Assembly (NCBI GenBank): GCA_021521415.1
Contig: JAIQDT010001113.1
Coordinates: forward strand, 608,318-672,317
Source of the DNA: Bidens hawaiensis
Taxonomy: Eukaryota > Streptophyta > Magnoliopsida > Asterales > Asteraceae
Direction of reading: 5' to 3'
DNA: 64,000 nucleotides
Below, piece by piece: positions 46,042 to 55,599 of this stretch. The translations under genes were made by a program, and so were the position numbers. Under the pieces are notes generated by a model. That model searched no databases and was not told the DNA's origin. It saw only the letters and a program-made list of their open reading frames with translations. Numbering within the stretch: the first letter of the stretch is position 1; the number at the start of each line of letters is the position of its first letter.

Positions 46042-48900
46042 ATATAGCTGAAGTTGCGGGTGCTGGTGGCACAGGTGGTGATGGTGTTGACGGTGATAAA
46101 AGGAAATTTTTCTCGGCTCACAACATGTATGTAAGCTTAGTTCCAAATACTCGTGGAGCTGAAGATTACGCTGAGATTATCCAGTTTCTCTTGAGGTCAC
46201 GGATCTTTCATTCTACCTCTACCAAACTAACTATCTCCTTGTCGAATATTGAAGTTTTTGGAGGAGTATGACTGTCGCGTGGAACCTCCGGTTATGCGTG
46301 CTACAGTTAATAAGCAGGTTGTCCAGTTTTCAGCTGATCAGATACGGGCAGCTTTACAATTCGGGTCTGTTGAAGATTATCAGGGTCCTAATGTGTATCC
46401 GACTACTTTTTGGAATGGTTCTTTTCTTCGCATGGGTTACTCAGGACCTCTGGAAGATTCTCAACGTCGCAAAGCGTTCTTACTTGATCAATGGCGTTTC
46501 TTTATGCATGTGTTAATCGTTTGCATGTCTGGTCACAAAACTGGTTCTGATGGTATGGGTGCAACTATGCAATCTGCAATGACTGCTTTGACATACAATA
46601 AACCGTTCAGCTTTGGTTAGATGATGTTTTATGAAATTGATCGTCAACGAAGGGCGGTGGCTAGGGAACGGTTCTTGATGTATCCCAGATTTCTGCAGAT
46701 GATACTTAACCATGTGGCCCCTAATCTTCCACAATGTTGTCTTATTTCGTTTGTGGAAAGTGCGAACAAAAGGATCTTTGCTCAATGTTGTACTTCGAGC
46801 CCACGAAGAAATGCCGAGCGTCGGCCGGGACACACTTCTTTTTTTGGATATCTTTTGAATCCAGCTTATGTTGCTCCACAAAATGATAGGTTTCTTGATC
46901 ATGCTAAAGCTCCAGTTGATATTCAACAACAACCTCCTATGATTCAAGATGCTCCAGTTAGTGCTCCTATTATATGTGCCACCGAAGAGGTAGACCTTGA
47001 TGTTTCTTTTGGAGGACACGGGTTATTTGATATGTCCTCGGTTGATGCTTCTGAAGTTCAGGTTTCGTTGGTTGATGTGTCTAGGGTTCGTGTTTCCTCA
47101 GTTTCTACTTCGGTGGGTCCATCACTTCCCTCAGTTGAGGATTCTGAGGATACTTTATCTGATTCATCCTCAGATGAGGTTGATGAGACTCGAGTTCTTT
47201 AAGAAAAGATACAGGGGAAACGTAAGAAGAATTTGATGATGATAGTGAATCAGATTTTGAGGATGAGATGTATGCTTTGGTTCGTAGAACCAAGAAGGCT
47301 CGGGTTGGTGAGAGCTCAAGGGTAGTTAACTTTGCCCCCCTCACAGTTATCTGGCACGTCTTATCTTGTACCGTTCATTACTTCCTCTATGCCAGTGACA
47401 TCTAGCGTGTCCACGGTGGCTTTGTCAGCACCAGAGATTGTCTCTTTAGCGCCTCGATCTATTACTCCATCTGAAGTGGTTGCTATGTTTGTGTAGTCTA
47501 CTCTAGTTGCTACTGCTAGGTCTTCAATTACTGTTCCACCTCCAGTTACTATTCCGTCTTCATCTGAGATTCCAGTAAGTTTGGAAATTCCTCCACCTTA
47601 TGCTCATGATATTTCTGATATGTCGTTTGGTTTTGATTCTACTCTGTCGGATTCCAAGCGGATTGTAGCTCTGGAACGGGTAGTTGCAGAGCAATCAAGG
47701 ATTAATGTCATACAAACTCAGGCTATTCAGCGTATGGTGGCTGAGAATCAACTTCAGTCGGCTCTCCTGGTTGAACACGGTAAACTTTTGGATGCTTTAA
47801 AGCAGTTCTTAGCATATCAGGAGGAGATCAGTTGCAAGGAAGAAAATTGGAGAACAAAAAGAAGGGAGGACAGGGATGATAACCCCAATGCATTGAAAGA
47901 TGAAAGTGGTGAGCTGCCAAGAACTTCACAACCTCTTGGGGCTTCCATATATCAGGGAGAGTCTAGTGCTCTGACTGGTAGTGCAGGTGGTGATGCTATA
48001 GCAATTGATGACGAGGTTGATGTTACTGAAGATGTGCTGTCATACAGTAAGATCGAAAAGCTCGGTGAACAAATTGAGATTGATAATGATTTGGAGGAAG
48101 GGGAGATACCAGAATATGGTGTTGAACATGATATTCCTGGTAGTGGTCAAGAACAGGGAATCCAAGCTGAAAGTGTAAGTAGTGACACTGAATGGGAAGA
48201 ACAACCTAGGTGGATGGAGGAATGTGTAAAAACAAAGAAACCAGAGGTACCTTCGATGTTTAAAAGATGTTATAATATCAAAGGGTATAATAAATCAAAT
48301 AAGGGAATCATCTGTTGGATCTATGATTGTCAACTCAAAGTGTTCGTGATTAAAAGATTTGATGGGATTCAGTATTTTGAAAAGAAGCTGAGATCGTTCA
48401 ACACATTGCCTGAGTGTGAGGTAAAAGATTTGGCTCGTTTGAAACTAGTTAACATGAGTGGTGATATGTATGCTAGTTGGATTGGAAACATTTTGTGAAA
48501 TGAAGTGGTCAAGGAGAAGAGGTTTGAGTTGCTAAAACCTCAGAAGGGAAAGTAGACTGAGGATACCAAAAAGGGGATGCGAGCGTATGGTAAACCATGG
48601 ATGATTATGAAGTACAAACCCATTTGATGTCTGAAAGAGATTCTGATGAAGATCATGCCTTAGGATGTGCTGAAAGAAATGGTGGTATGTTGATTGTGAG
48701 ACTGCTAAAGCTGTGATGGAAGATCAAGATGAACAAGAGATCTTGAGGGTGTATGATCCTACGAACCTGGTTAACTTGTCCCTAGTTGATTTTACAGGTA
48801 CTTAACGAAAAGAAGATCTTTTATATTCAAGCATGGAAGGACGAAGGGAGGAAGTTTCAAAGGGTGGTCTCCGTTTGTGTGAGAAAAGCTTTGCATGCCT
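46042..48900 (+). pseudogene. Copia accessory ORF in envelope position, broken
   Basis: A coding-like region with no known function, related to the minus-strand copy 55600-58043. After the acceptor the sequence reads IAEVAGAGGTGGDGVDGDKRKFFSAHNMYV; the start codon of the other copy (AAATGGC) is ATATAGC here. The N-terminal domain (46240-46800) has YDCRVEPPVMRATVNKQVVQFSADQIRAALQFG, LRMGYSGPLEDSQRRKAFLLDQWRFFMH and RQRRAVARERFLMYPRFLQMIL. It weakly recalls the 'putative plant transposon protein' domain. Then come a Ser/Val-rich acidic linker, a long predicted coiled coil (SKRIVALERVVAEQSRINVIQ, about 47650-47850), an acidic linker and a C-terminal block near 48235-48500 (KRCYNIKGYNKSNKG). Stops occur at 46618-46620, 47200-47202, 48496-48498 and later. 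No transmembrane segment or signal peptide is evident, so 'envelope' describes position only. Confidence 0.8.
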
Positions 48901-48980
48901 GTAGATTGTTGATATGGCTTTTTGGATTACAAGACAAGGCGAAGCTATAAGAGAAATGAAGCTAGTGCTAAGGGGGAGTC

Positions 48981-49404
48981 TGTTGGTGCAGTGTGTCAGT
49001 AGTTCATTAGTCTTTAGTTTATCATGTATGTAATCAGAATATTGTTTGTTATGTTTTGGTTTTGGTGAACTTACTGTTTAGCATTTTGATATAGGCGTTG
49101 TTAGTCTTATAGCGAAGTTAGGGACAACTTCGCCTAGGTATGTTAGGCGAAGTTGTCGTTGCCTATAAAACCTAACTTGGCCGTAGGGTTTAGTAGGCTT
49201 TTTGTCACAACTTCTTAACATTGGGTTTTCTTATGTGTTACGAGAACTGAGTTGATAATAACAACTAAGCATTTTGTTTACGTGTTTGTTCATTGTACGT
49301 TTCCGATTCGTTCTTTCATATACACTCGTAATCGTATACTTAGGGGATTCCGCACCCTATGTGTACATGATACTCCAGTGAAGATCCGGTTGGGAACCTA
49401 TCAT
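48981..49404 (+). repeat. Copia 3' LTR (424 bp)
   Basis: Starts tgttggtgcagtg right after the tract agggggagtc (48971-48980) and ends gggaacctatca. It contains GCGAAGTT (49112-49119), AACTTCGC (49126-49133), GGCGAAGTT (49146-49154) and TATAAAA (49164-49170). Confidence 0.95.
49112..49170 (+). promoter_or_regulatory. Copia 3' LTR inverted words next to TATA box
   Basis: GCGAAGTT and AACTTCGC lie 6 bp apart in inverted orientation; a third word GGCGAAGTT follows 12 bp later and TATAAAA 9 bp after that. This U3 copy would template the promoter of any new insertion, and it is less mutated than the 5' copy. Confidence 0.65.
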
Positions 49405-50270
49405 GAACGGTCCCGACCATCGGGATTTCAACTTTCCCTGGAATAACCTCAACCGGGAGTTATACAATGAAACCAGATCCCCACACTTGAACTGCTTATT
49501 ACCCATCAACTTTCTATCATGAAGTTCCTTCGTCCGCTCCGTATACCTAAACAATTGCGCGTACGCGTGATCCTGGAGCTCCTCTAACTCGTGCAACTGG
49601 TGGAACCGAGTGCCTTTATGCGGCGGATTAATCAAATTAACCCTCTGAATTGCCCATGAAGCATGATGCTCCAACTCAACAAGAAGATGACATGACTTCC
49701 CATAAATCATCCGAAATGGTGTGGAACCAGTCGGAGTTTTGTAGGCTGTACGGATGGACCAAAAAGCGTCATCGAATTTGTCGGACCAATCCTGCGATTC
49801 GAACCAACCGTTTTCTCAAGAATGCATTTGATTCCCCAATTAATCACTTCCACCTGCCCACTAGTCTCTGGGTGGTAGGCAGTCGTAAGCCGATGGGTGA
49901 CCCCATAGTCCTGCAACGTTTCTCCATCTGCGCATTGCAGAAGTGAGTAACTCGATCACTGATCAAGGCTTTCGGGACACCAAAACGAACAAAAAGGTTC
50001 TTAAGAAAACGGACTACCACTCGGGCATCATTTGTGGGTAAAGCCTTGACCTCAACCCACTTTGAAACATAATCGACGGCCATGAGTATGTACTTGTTCC
50101 CACGCGAAGATGGAAACGGTCCCATGAAATCAATGCTCCACACATCGAAAATCTCACAAACCCGAATAACGTTTTGGGGCATTTCATTTCGCGACAAGAT
50201 GTTGCTGACACACTGGCAGCGATCACAACTACTCACAAACGCATGCGTGTCCTTAAAAATTGTAGGCTAA
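49405..50270 (-). pseudogene. Athila integrase (core and part of C-terminus)
   Basis: Minus strand. The zinc-binding end is [22 protein letters not shown] (about 50236-50170). The core is [39 protein letters not shown] and [11 protein letters not shown], where the usual SDxGTHF glycine is changed. A frameshift near 49910 leads to [22 protein letters not shown], with the catalytic glutamate of GQVE present. The 49357-49710 stretch continues [21 protein letters not shown] and FKCGDLVSLYNSRLRLFQGKLKSRWSGPF. Codons after GPF belong to the Copia LTR. Confidence 0.9.
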
Positions 50271-51064
50271 TAAAAACCAGAATCAAACACCTTATTCGCC
50301 GTCGAACACGCACCGTGGTGACAAGTTGTCTGCCCTACATGACAATGGGTTAGAATCAGCCATCCCTTCTTATCATCTACACACCCCCCAATTAGCTGAT
50401 TAGCATCGATACGAAAAATATAGGGGTAGTCCCATAGGTAGAACTTAACATCAGCAATGAATTTCTTCTTTTGCTGGTAAGGCATCTTCGGCAGGTACCC
50501 GTTAGCAAGATAGTTTGCGAAGTCAGTGAACCATGGTAAACCCTCCTCTTGTGCTGTAATAAACATGGGACTCTCTGTTGGAAAATGATCGCCGATCCAG
50601 ACCCCCGAATCTTCTAACTCTCCTCCATCTAGATGCGAAAGATGATCAGTTGCCACATTCTCGGCACCCTTTTTATCACGGATCTCAATATCAAACTCTT
50701 GAAGCAACAGGATCCATCGGATAAGACGAGGCTTAGCATCTTGCTTGTTGAAGATATATCGAATAGTAGCATGGTCTGGGTACACAATCGTCTTGGACAG
50801 AACTAGATAGGACCTGAATTTATCGAATGCAAACACCACAGCTAAAACTCTCTCTTGGTGGCGGAATAACTCTCCTGTGCACCATTTAAGGTCCGGCTAG
50901 CGCAGTAAATCAGATGAAAGTGTTTCCGCTGTCCAAGAACCACTCCGACAGCGAAGTTGCTCGCGTCACACATCAACTCGAATGGTAACGACTAGATAGG
51001 AGCAATCATGATCGGGGCGTTAACGAGTTTGTCTTTCAAAAGATCAAACACCTCGATACACTGC
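50271..51064 (-). pseudogene. Athila RNase H
   Basis: Minus strand. The upstream part (51060-50840) contains frameshifted pieces (CDASNFAVGVVLGQRKHFHLIYC). Then 50839-50267 is open: [63 protein letters not shown], the usual RNase H end of Gypsy elements. It continues into the pre-integrase linker ([29 protein letters not shown]). Confidence 0.85.
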
Positions 51065-52134
51065 TCAGAAAAAAATGAATGGAACATCCTTCTGTAGAAG
51101 TTTGGTCATGGGCCTCGTGATCTTAGAAAAATCTTTGATAAAGCAGCGGTAGAACCCAACTTGACCTAGAAAACTCCGGATGGATCTCACAGAAGTGGAT
51201 GAGGGAAGATTAGAAATGGTCTCGACCTTCGCTTGGTCAACCTCTATCCCCGCACTGGAAATCCGATGCCCCTGAACAATTACCTCGCGTACCATGAAAT
51301 GACATTTCTCCCAGTTAAGGACTAAGTTGGTGTCAAAGCTGCGGGCCATCATCCTCTCAAGATTAGAAATACAATGATCAAAGGAACTCCCAAATACAGA
51401 AAAATCGTCCATGAACACCTCCATGGAGTCCACGATCATATCGTGGAAAGCAGCTACCATGCATATATGTAATGTGGTTGGAGCGTTACACAGTCCGAAC
51501 GACATACCTTTATAGGAAAACGTTCCGTAAGGACAGGTAAAAGTGGTTTTCTCCTGGTCATCGAGAGCTATTGGAACCTGGAAATACCCGGAGAAACCAT
51601 CTAAGAAGTAGTAGTCCTGCTGACCTGCCAAGCGCTCCAACATCTGATCAATGAAGGGTAAAGGAAAGTGGTATTTCCTGGTAGCATCATTCAGTCTACG
51701 GTAGTCAATGCAGACTCTCCATCTAGTCACAGTCCTAGTGGGAATAAGTTCGTTCTTCTCATTCGTGATGACATCCATGCACCCTTTTTAGAAACCACTT
51801 GGACTGGACTCACCCAAGCACTATCAGAAATGAGGAAAATGATCACCGCATCAATGAGTTTAATGATCTCCTTCTTCACAACCTCTTGCATTTATGGATT
51901 AATCCGCCTTTGCGGCTGAACGACAGTTTTGAAATTATCCTTTAAGAGGATTTTATGAGTGCAAAAAGAAGGGTTGATACCCTTAATGTCGATAATCTTC
52001 CATGAAATTGCCTCCTTGTGCTCTCGTAGCACCCTCAACAACTTCCTCTTCTCGACCTCCGTCAAAGCAGATGCAATAATAACCGGCAGCTTCCTCTCTT
52101 CATCTAAAAACGTATATTCCAGATGGCCAGGCAA
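51065..52134 (-). pseudogene. Athila reverse transcriptase
   Basis: Minus strand. 52134-51892 carries the pre-RT segment LEYTFLDEERKLPVIIASALTEVEKRKL and KTVVQPQRRINP. After a break, 51778-51065 is open for 237 codons: TRWRVCIDYRRLNDATRKYHFPLPFIDQML, FLDGFSGYFQVPIALDDQEKTTFTCPYGTF, the palm motif FMDDFSVFGSSFDHCISNL with both aspartates, NWEKCHFMVREVIVQGHRIS and RSIRSFLGQVGFYRCFIKDFSKI. The frame is closed at 51065, before RNase H. Confidence 0.92.
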
Positions 52135-53474
52135 ATCCTTAATCTCTAAGGAAGAAGGAGGACTCTCGACGGAAGGTCAGTCCATCAGATCGTCTCGTAC
52201 GATCTCAACAGACAAGCTAGATTCAAGGCTCTGTACCTCGGTGTCGTCGTCCCAGGATTGATCGGTCATGGCAACCATCTCAATCTTTGGAATCTCCCAA
52301 TCGAGAATCTGGGTGTCGATGGCAGATCCTCCCCAAATCTCACTGAAAAACTCCCCAACATGTTCCATGATGGTATTAATGTAGTATAAGGAGTCATCAT
52401 CAGAAGTGGGTGTTTCAGTGACTTTCGAACATCAAAGGTGATGCTCGCATCCCCAACCCTCAAAATCAACTTACCCTCGCAGACTTCGATCAATGTCTGT
52501 GCAGTGGAAAGGAATGGTCAGCCTAAGATAAGTGGGACACTATCATCATAGTTCATGTCCAAGATGACGAAGTCCACCGGGAAGATGAACTTGTCGACAC
52601 GAACATGCATGTTCTCGACCACCCCTTGAGGATATTTCACAGAACGATCAGCAAGATGGATAATCATCCGGGTAGGCCTCGGTTCGCCTAAACCCAACTT
52701 TCGATACATAGAATACGACATGAGATTAATACTGTCACCAAGACCCGCCAGTGCATAAACCACTGTATCATCACTCAAGATGCAGGGAATCGTGAAACTC
52801 TCAGGATCAGACATCTTATCTAGTAACTTTCTCCGCAAGACTGCAGAGCAACTAGCACTCAATGGGATGGAAGAGACCTCAGCTAACTTCTCCTTATTCG
52901 AAATAATATCCTTAAGGAACTTTGCATATTTCGGCATTTGAGTGAGTGCCTCAAACAAGTGAATGTTAAAGTGAAGCTGCTTTAAAAGATCAAGAAATTT
53001 GGAGTTCTGCTCCTCGTCTCTATCCTTGCGGAGTCTCCCTGGGTATGGAACTCTAGGTTTATAGACTCTCAATGGTGTGTTGGGTAACTGATGGTCCTCG
53101 GCCTGTGTTGTACTTCCTGGGTTGCGCCTCTGATGCACCTTGGCCAGTGGAGAATCCAACTGAATCTCCTCATCCACCTGCTCCTCTACATCGACTGAAG
53201 GCTCCCCAATGACTCCTCTTGTCATCTCTTGAATAACGGGCTCGTTGTGTGCCCCTACACCACTTCTCGTTGTCACAGCCTTCACGAATCCCTTCAGGTT
53301 TTCCTCAGTATTGCTTGGAAGTGTTCTTGGCGACCTCTCATTTAGACGACTTGCTATTTCTCTGATTTGCCGCTCGAGATTTTGAATTGACGCTCCCTGA
53401 TTTCTTAAGAATGGCTCTTGCTCCCGAAATTTCTTTTGGGTCGAATCCTCTCGAGTCATGAGCTGTGACAACAT
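52135..53474 (-). pseudogene. Athila Gag C-terminus and protease
   Basis: Minus strand. 53474-52518 is open for 318 codons: a coiled-coil-like start (EQEPFLRNQGASIQNLERQI), a linker with RVYKPRVPYPGRLRKDRDEEQNSKFLDLLKQLHFNIHLFEALTQMPKYAKFLKDI (Athila hallmark), then the protease body LAGLGDSINLMSYSMYRKLGLGE and MIIHLADRSVKYPQGVVENM. The catalytic motif is normally DLGAS; here GLGDS has lost the first aspartate. 52493-52177 holds further degraded linker to RT. Confidence 0.88.
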
Positions 53475-54365
53475 ATGTCTATTGTGCCATCATCTCCTCT
53501 AAAGTGGGCTTCTTCTCTCCACTACTCGCTCCCTCGCTGGAATCCTGGAAAAGACTCTGACGCTGCTGGAATCCGAAATAATTCCCGTTCCTCTAGTTGG
53601 ATTTTTGATTGCTTCTCCACCCCTAATTATAAGAATCGAAAGAATATTGATTTTGGTTCGGATTACTAACAAAGTCAACCACCTCCTCCTGGAAACCTAC
53701 GGTGCACTGAACAGTATCATTTCCTCCTCTACAAAACTCGCACAACTTACTCTTCACTTGCAATTCCTTCACAATCTTCGCTAACGCTCAACCTGTGCCG
53801 CGAGTGCGGAGTTCGTGTTGACCAAATGCATTCCGTGTGATAGGGAGTCGAAGGTCTTGGTGCTCTTGGCGGATGGTCGCTGGTATCCACTCATGGCTAA
53901 CCCGTTAAACAAAGTAATGCACCCATATGTATCCTTCATCATCAACAAATTTCCTCCCGCAGCCGTGTCAAGCATACTCTGCGTCGCGTACGTCACCCCG
54001 TTGTAGAACATCTAAAAAACTACCCATTCTTGCAGGCCATGGTTTGGACATAAAGTAAGTAGATTTTTAAATCTCTCCTATGCCTCACAGAAACTCTCGG
54101 TGTCCTCCATCTGAAAAGAATAAATATAATTACGCAAACGAGAGGCCTTAGCCAAAGGATCGTATTTCTCAAAAAGCTGGGTCTGCATGGTGGCCCAAGT
54201 GGATATGGAGCCCCGAGGGAGGGACTCAAGCCACATACTCGCATGATCAACGAGTGAGAACGGAAAAACGCAGAGTTTGATGGCGTCTTCGGATACGCCG
54301 ACAAGATGAAAAGTGTCGCATATTCGTGTAATGCGAGTGAGATGCAAATGCGGGTTTTTGTTGAG
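53475..54365 (-). pseudogene. gag: Athila gag, N-terminus missing
   Basis: Minus strand. LNKNPHLHLTRITRICDTFHLVGVSEDAIKLCVFPFSL and ASMWLESLPRGSISTWATM (54371-54180) form the retrotransposon Gag core. A frame break near 54080 follows, then MFYNGVTYATQSMLDTAAGG (54011-53940). KLCEFCRGGNDTVQC (about 53760-53715) corresponds to the zinc knuckle, with the histidine replaced. About the first third of Gag, the primer site and the 5' LTR are absent because the sequence changes at 54366. Confidence 0.82.
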
Positions 54366-55170
54366 TGTCACACCCCGACCAAAGGCGGAACATGCCGGGG
54401 TGTAACGTATTGATTGGACAGTAGCTCAAAAGACACTAATTAAAGTGACAATAATTATTTAATTCATTAATATCAAAACAAGTACACAATTATAAAAATC
54501 AAAACAATTACATCATATTTTTTGTTGGGATAAATATCCTAAGGTAAAAAGTAATATCTTCAATCTTGATCAATGTAAATTAATTGTACCTATAGCATGT
54601 ATAAAAATAGATTTTATCAACACGAATGTTGGTGAGAATACATAAGTTTCAGTTGAGATACATATATAGATAAAAACCACAATTCATATGTTAATGTTGA
54701 GCATCACAATTCCTACGAAAAATGTAATCAACTAAATAGATGTGGACCCGTTCCTATTGATACGAAATCAAAGTACTTGGGTAAATGTATGATCATACTA
54801 GATGAGGATAGATGAGGATGAGATACCAACCACCAAACATAAAATAAACAATTAAACAAATAGAGCATTATCATAGAGCATGCAATAATCACACATAAAT
54901 ATATATTGAATTGTGTTTTGAATGAATGCGGTCAAAACATAAGTAATTTAAATACAGTATACATGCTTCCCCCAAAATATGTAAAATATAAAAAAGGGGT
55001 ATGTAAACTCACCTCAAAGATAAACGAAGATGATTAAGATAGTGAGGATGAGGAAAAGAGTCACACGCGAGCGTTAAAGCCTATGAGAAAACGAGAACAG
55101 CGGACTTGCTAAGTACGGAATTTATTATGAACACTATTTAAACGATATTATAATAATTTAATATTATATA
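54366..55170. mobile_element. LTR-like remnant beginning TGTCACACCCC
   Basis: Starts tgtcacaccccgacc at 54366, a typical plant LTR end (ggggtgtgaca on the other strand). The next ~800 bp are AT-rich and noncoding, with a ggtatgtaaactcacctc phrase near 54999. It breaks the Athila gag on one side and is broken by the minus-strand Copia on the other. With no partner in the window it could be a solo LTR, half an LTR, or the end of a larger element. Confidence 0.5.
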
Positions 55171-55568
55171 TGTAGGTTCCCAGCCGGATCTACACGGAAA
55201 TATCTCGTTCTACGTAAGTGCGGAATCCCTACGTAAGACGATACGAGCGTAGAAGAGATATACGTTAAACACAAGTAAACACACGTTACAATACGCAAAA
55301 GACACGTTGTATTGCAACTAATAACACGTGATATCTCAATCACCAATTACACATACTGGAATTCTTAATCAAATGAACCCGTAGCCTAACTTAAATACAC
55401 TTCGACAACTTCGCCTAACATGCTAGGCGAAGTTGTCACTAACTTCGCTTAAACCACAAGTTCGCTTATGATGGGCGAACTTGTGAAACACAATAACTAA
55501 CACATAACAAAACCAACTAACACAATTACAGACACTAGATACTGAACTACTGACATCATGTACAAACA
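55171..55568 (-). repeat. Copia 3' LTR, minus strand (398 bp)
   Basis: Minus strand starts tgtttgtacatgatgtcagtagttc and ends ccggctgggaacctaca, both matching the LTR at 37423. The polypurine tract directly precedes it. AACTTCGCC (55407-55415) and GGCGAAGTT (55426-55434) are perfect inverted words. Further words, and a variant pair aagttcgct/gggcgaactt, lie at 55440-55490. The TATA-like box (minus gtatttaag, 55390-55398) is next to them. Confidence 0.88.
55390..55490 (-). promoter_or_regulatory. Minus-strand Copia LTR promoter: inverted words upstream of TATA
   Basis: On the minus strand the order is cacaagttcgccc ... gggcgaacttgtg-type pair, GCGAAGTT, AACTTCGCC, GGCGAAGTT, then gtatttaag. 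Seven or more word copies lie within ~90 bp directly before the TATA-like box, the same arrangement as in the plus-strand copy. Confidence 0.6.
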
Positions 55569-55599
55569 GACTCCCCCTTGGCAGTACCTTCATATCTCA

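Larger units (their letters stand above)
37423..49404 (+). mobile_element. Ty1/Copia element with accessory ORF, complete, nested in Athila
   Basis: LTRs 37423-37845 and 48981-49404 both start TGTTGGTGCA. The primer site follows the first and agggggagtc (polypurine tract) precedes the second. The order is gag, protease, integrase, RT, RNase H, a ~1.8-kb spacer, an accessory coding region, 3' LTR. The flanks read (t)tgaa on the left and tgaa on the right, an approximate target duplication within the Athila integrase. The accessory ORF position resembles SIRE/Maximus-type Copia elements, which carry an envelope-like ORF there, but these LTRs are much shorter than is usual for that group. Many stops, and lost RT and integrase residues, show it is inactive. 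Confidence 0.92.
49405..54365 (-). mobile_element. Ty3/Gypsy Athila-type element, larger piece
   Basis: Read from 54365 down to 49405 the order is gag (N-terminus missing), protease, RT, RNase H and integrase, ending abruptly at the Copia 3' LTR. The remaining ~150 bp of integrase is at 37272-37422. The Athila lineage is indicated by EYTFLDEERKLPVIIASALTEVEK, EHKEAISWKIIDIKGINPSFCTHKILL and the FMDDF palm motif. The upstream end is replaced at 54366 by an unrelated LTR-like sequence. Confidence 0.9.

Noticed and set aside
46249..48498. Accessory ORF as captured host gene
   Set aside because: The same region occurs at the same place in a second copy of the element (55600-58043), so it belongs to the family. 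Origin from a host gene in the past remains possible but is not shown.
46042..48900. Accessory ORF as a retroviral envelope
   Set aside because: The position fits, but no signal peptide or hydrophobic membrane segment is visible. The protein is acidic and coiled-coil rich.
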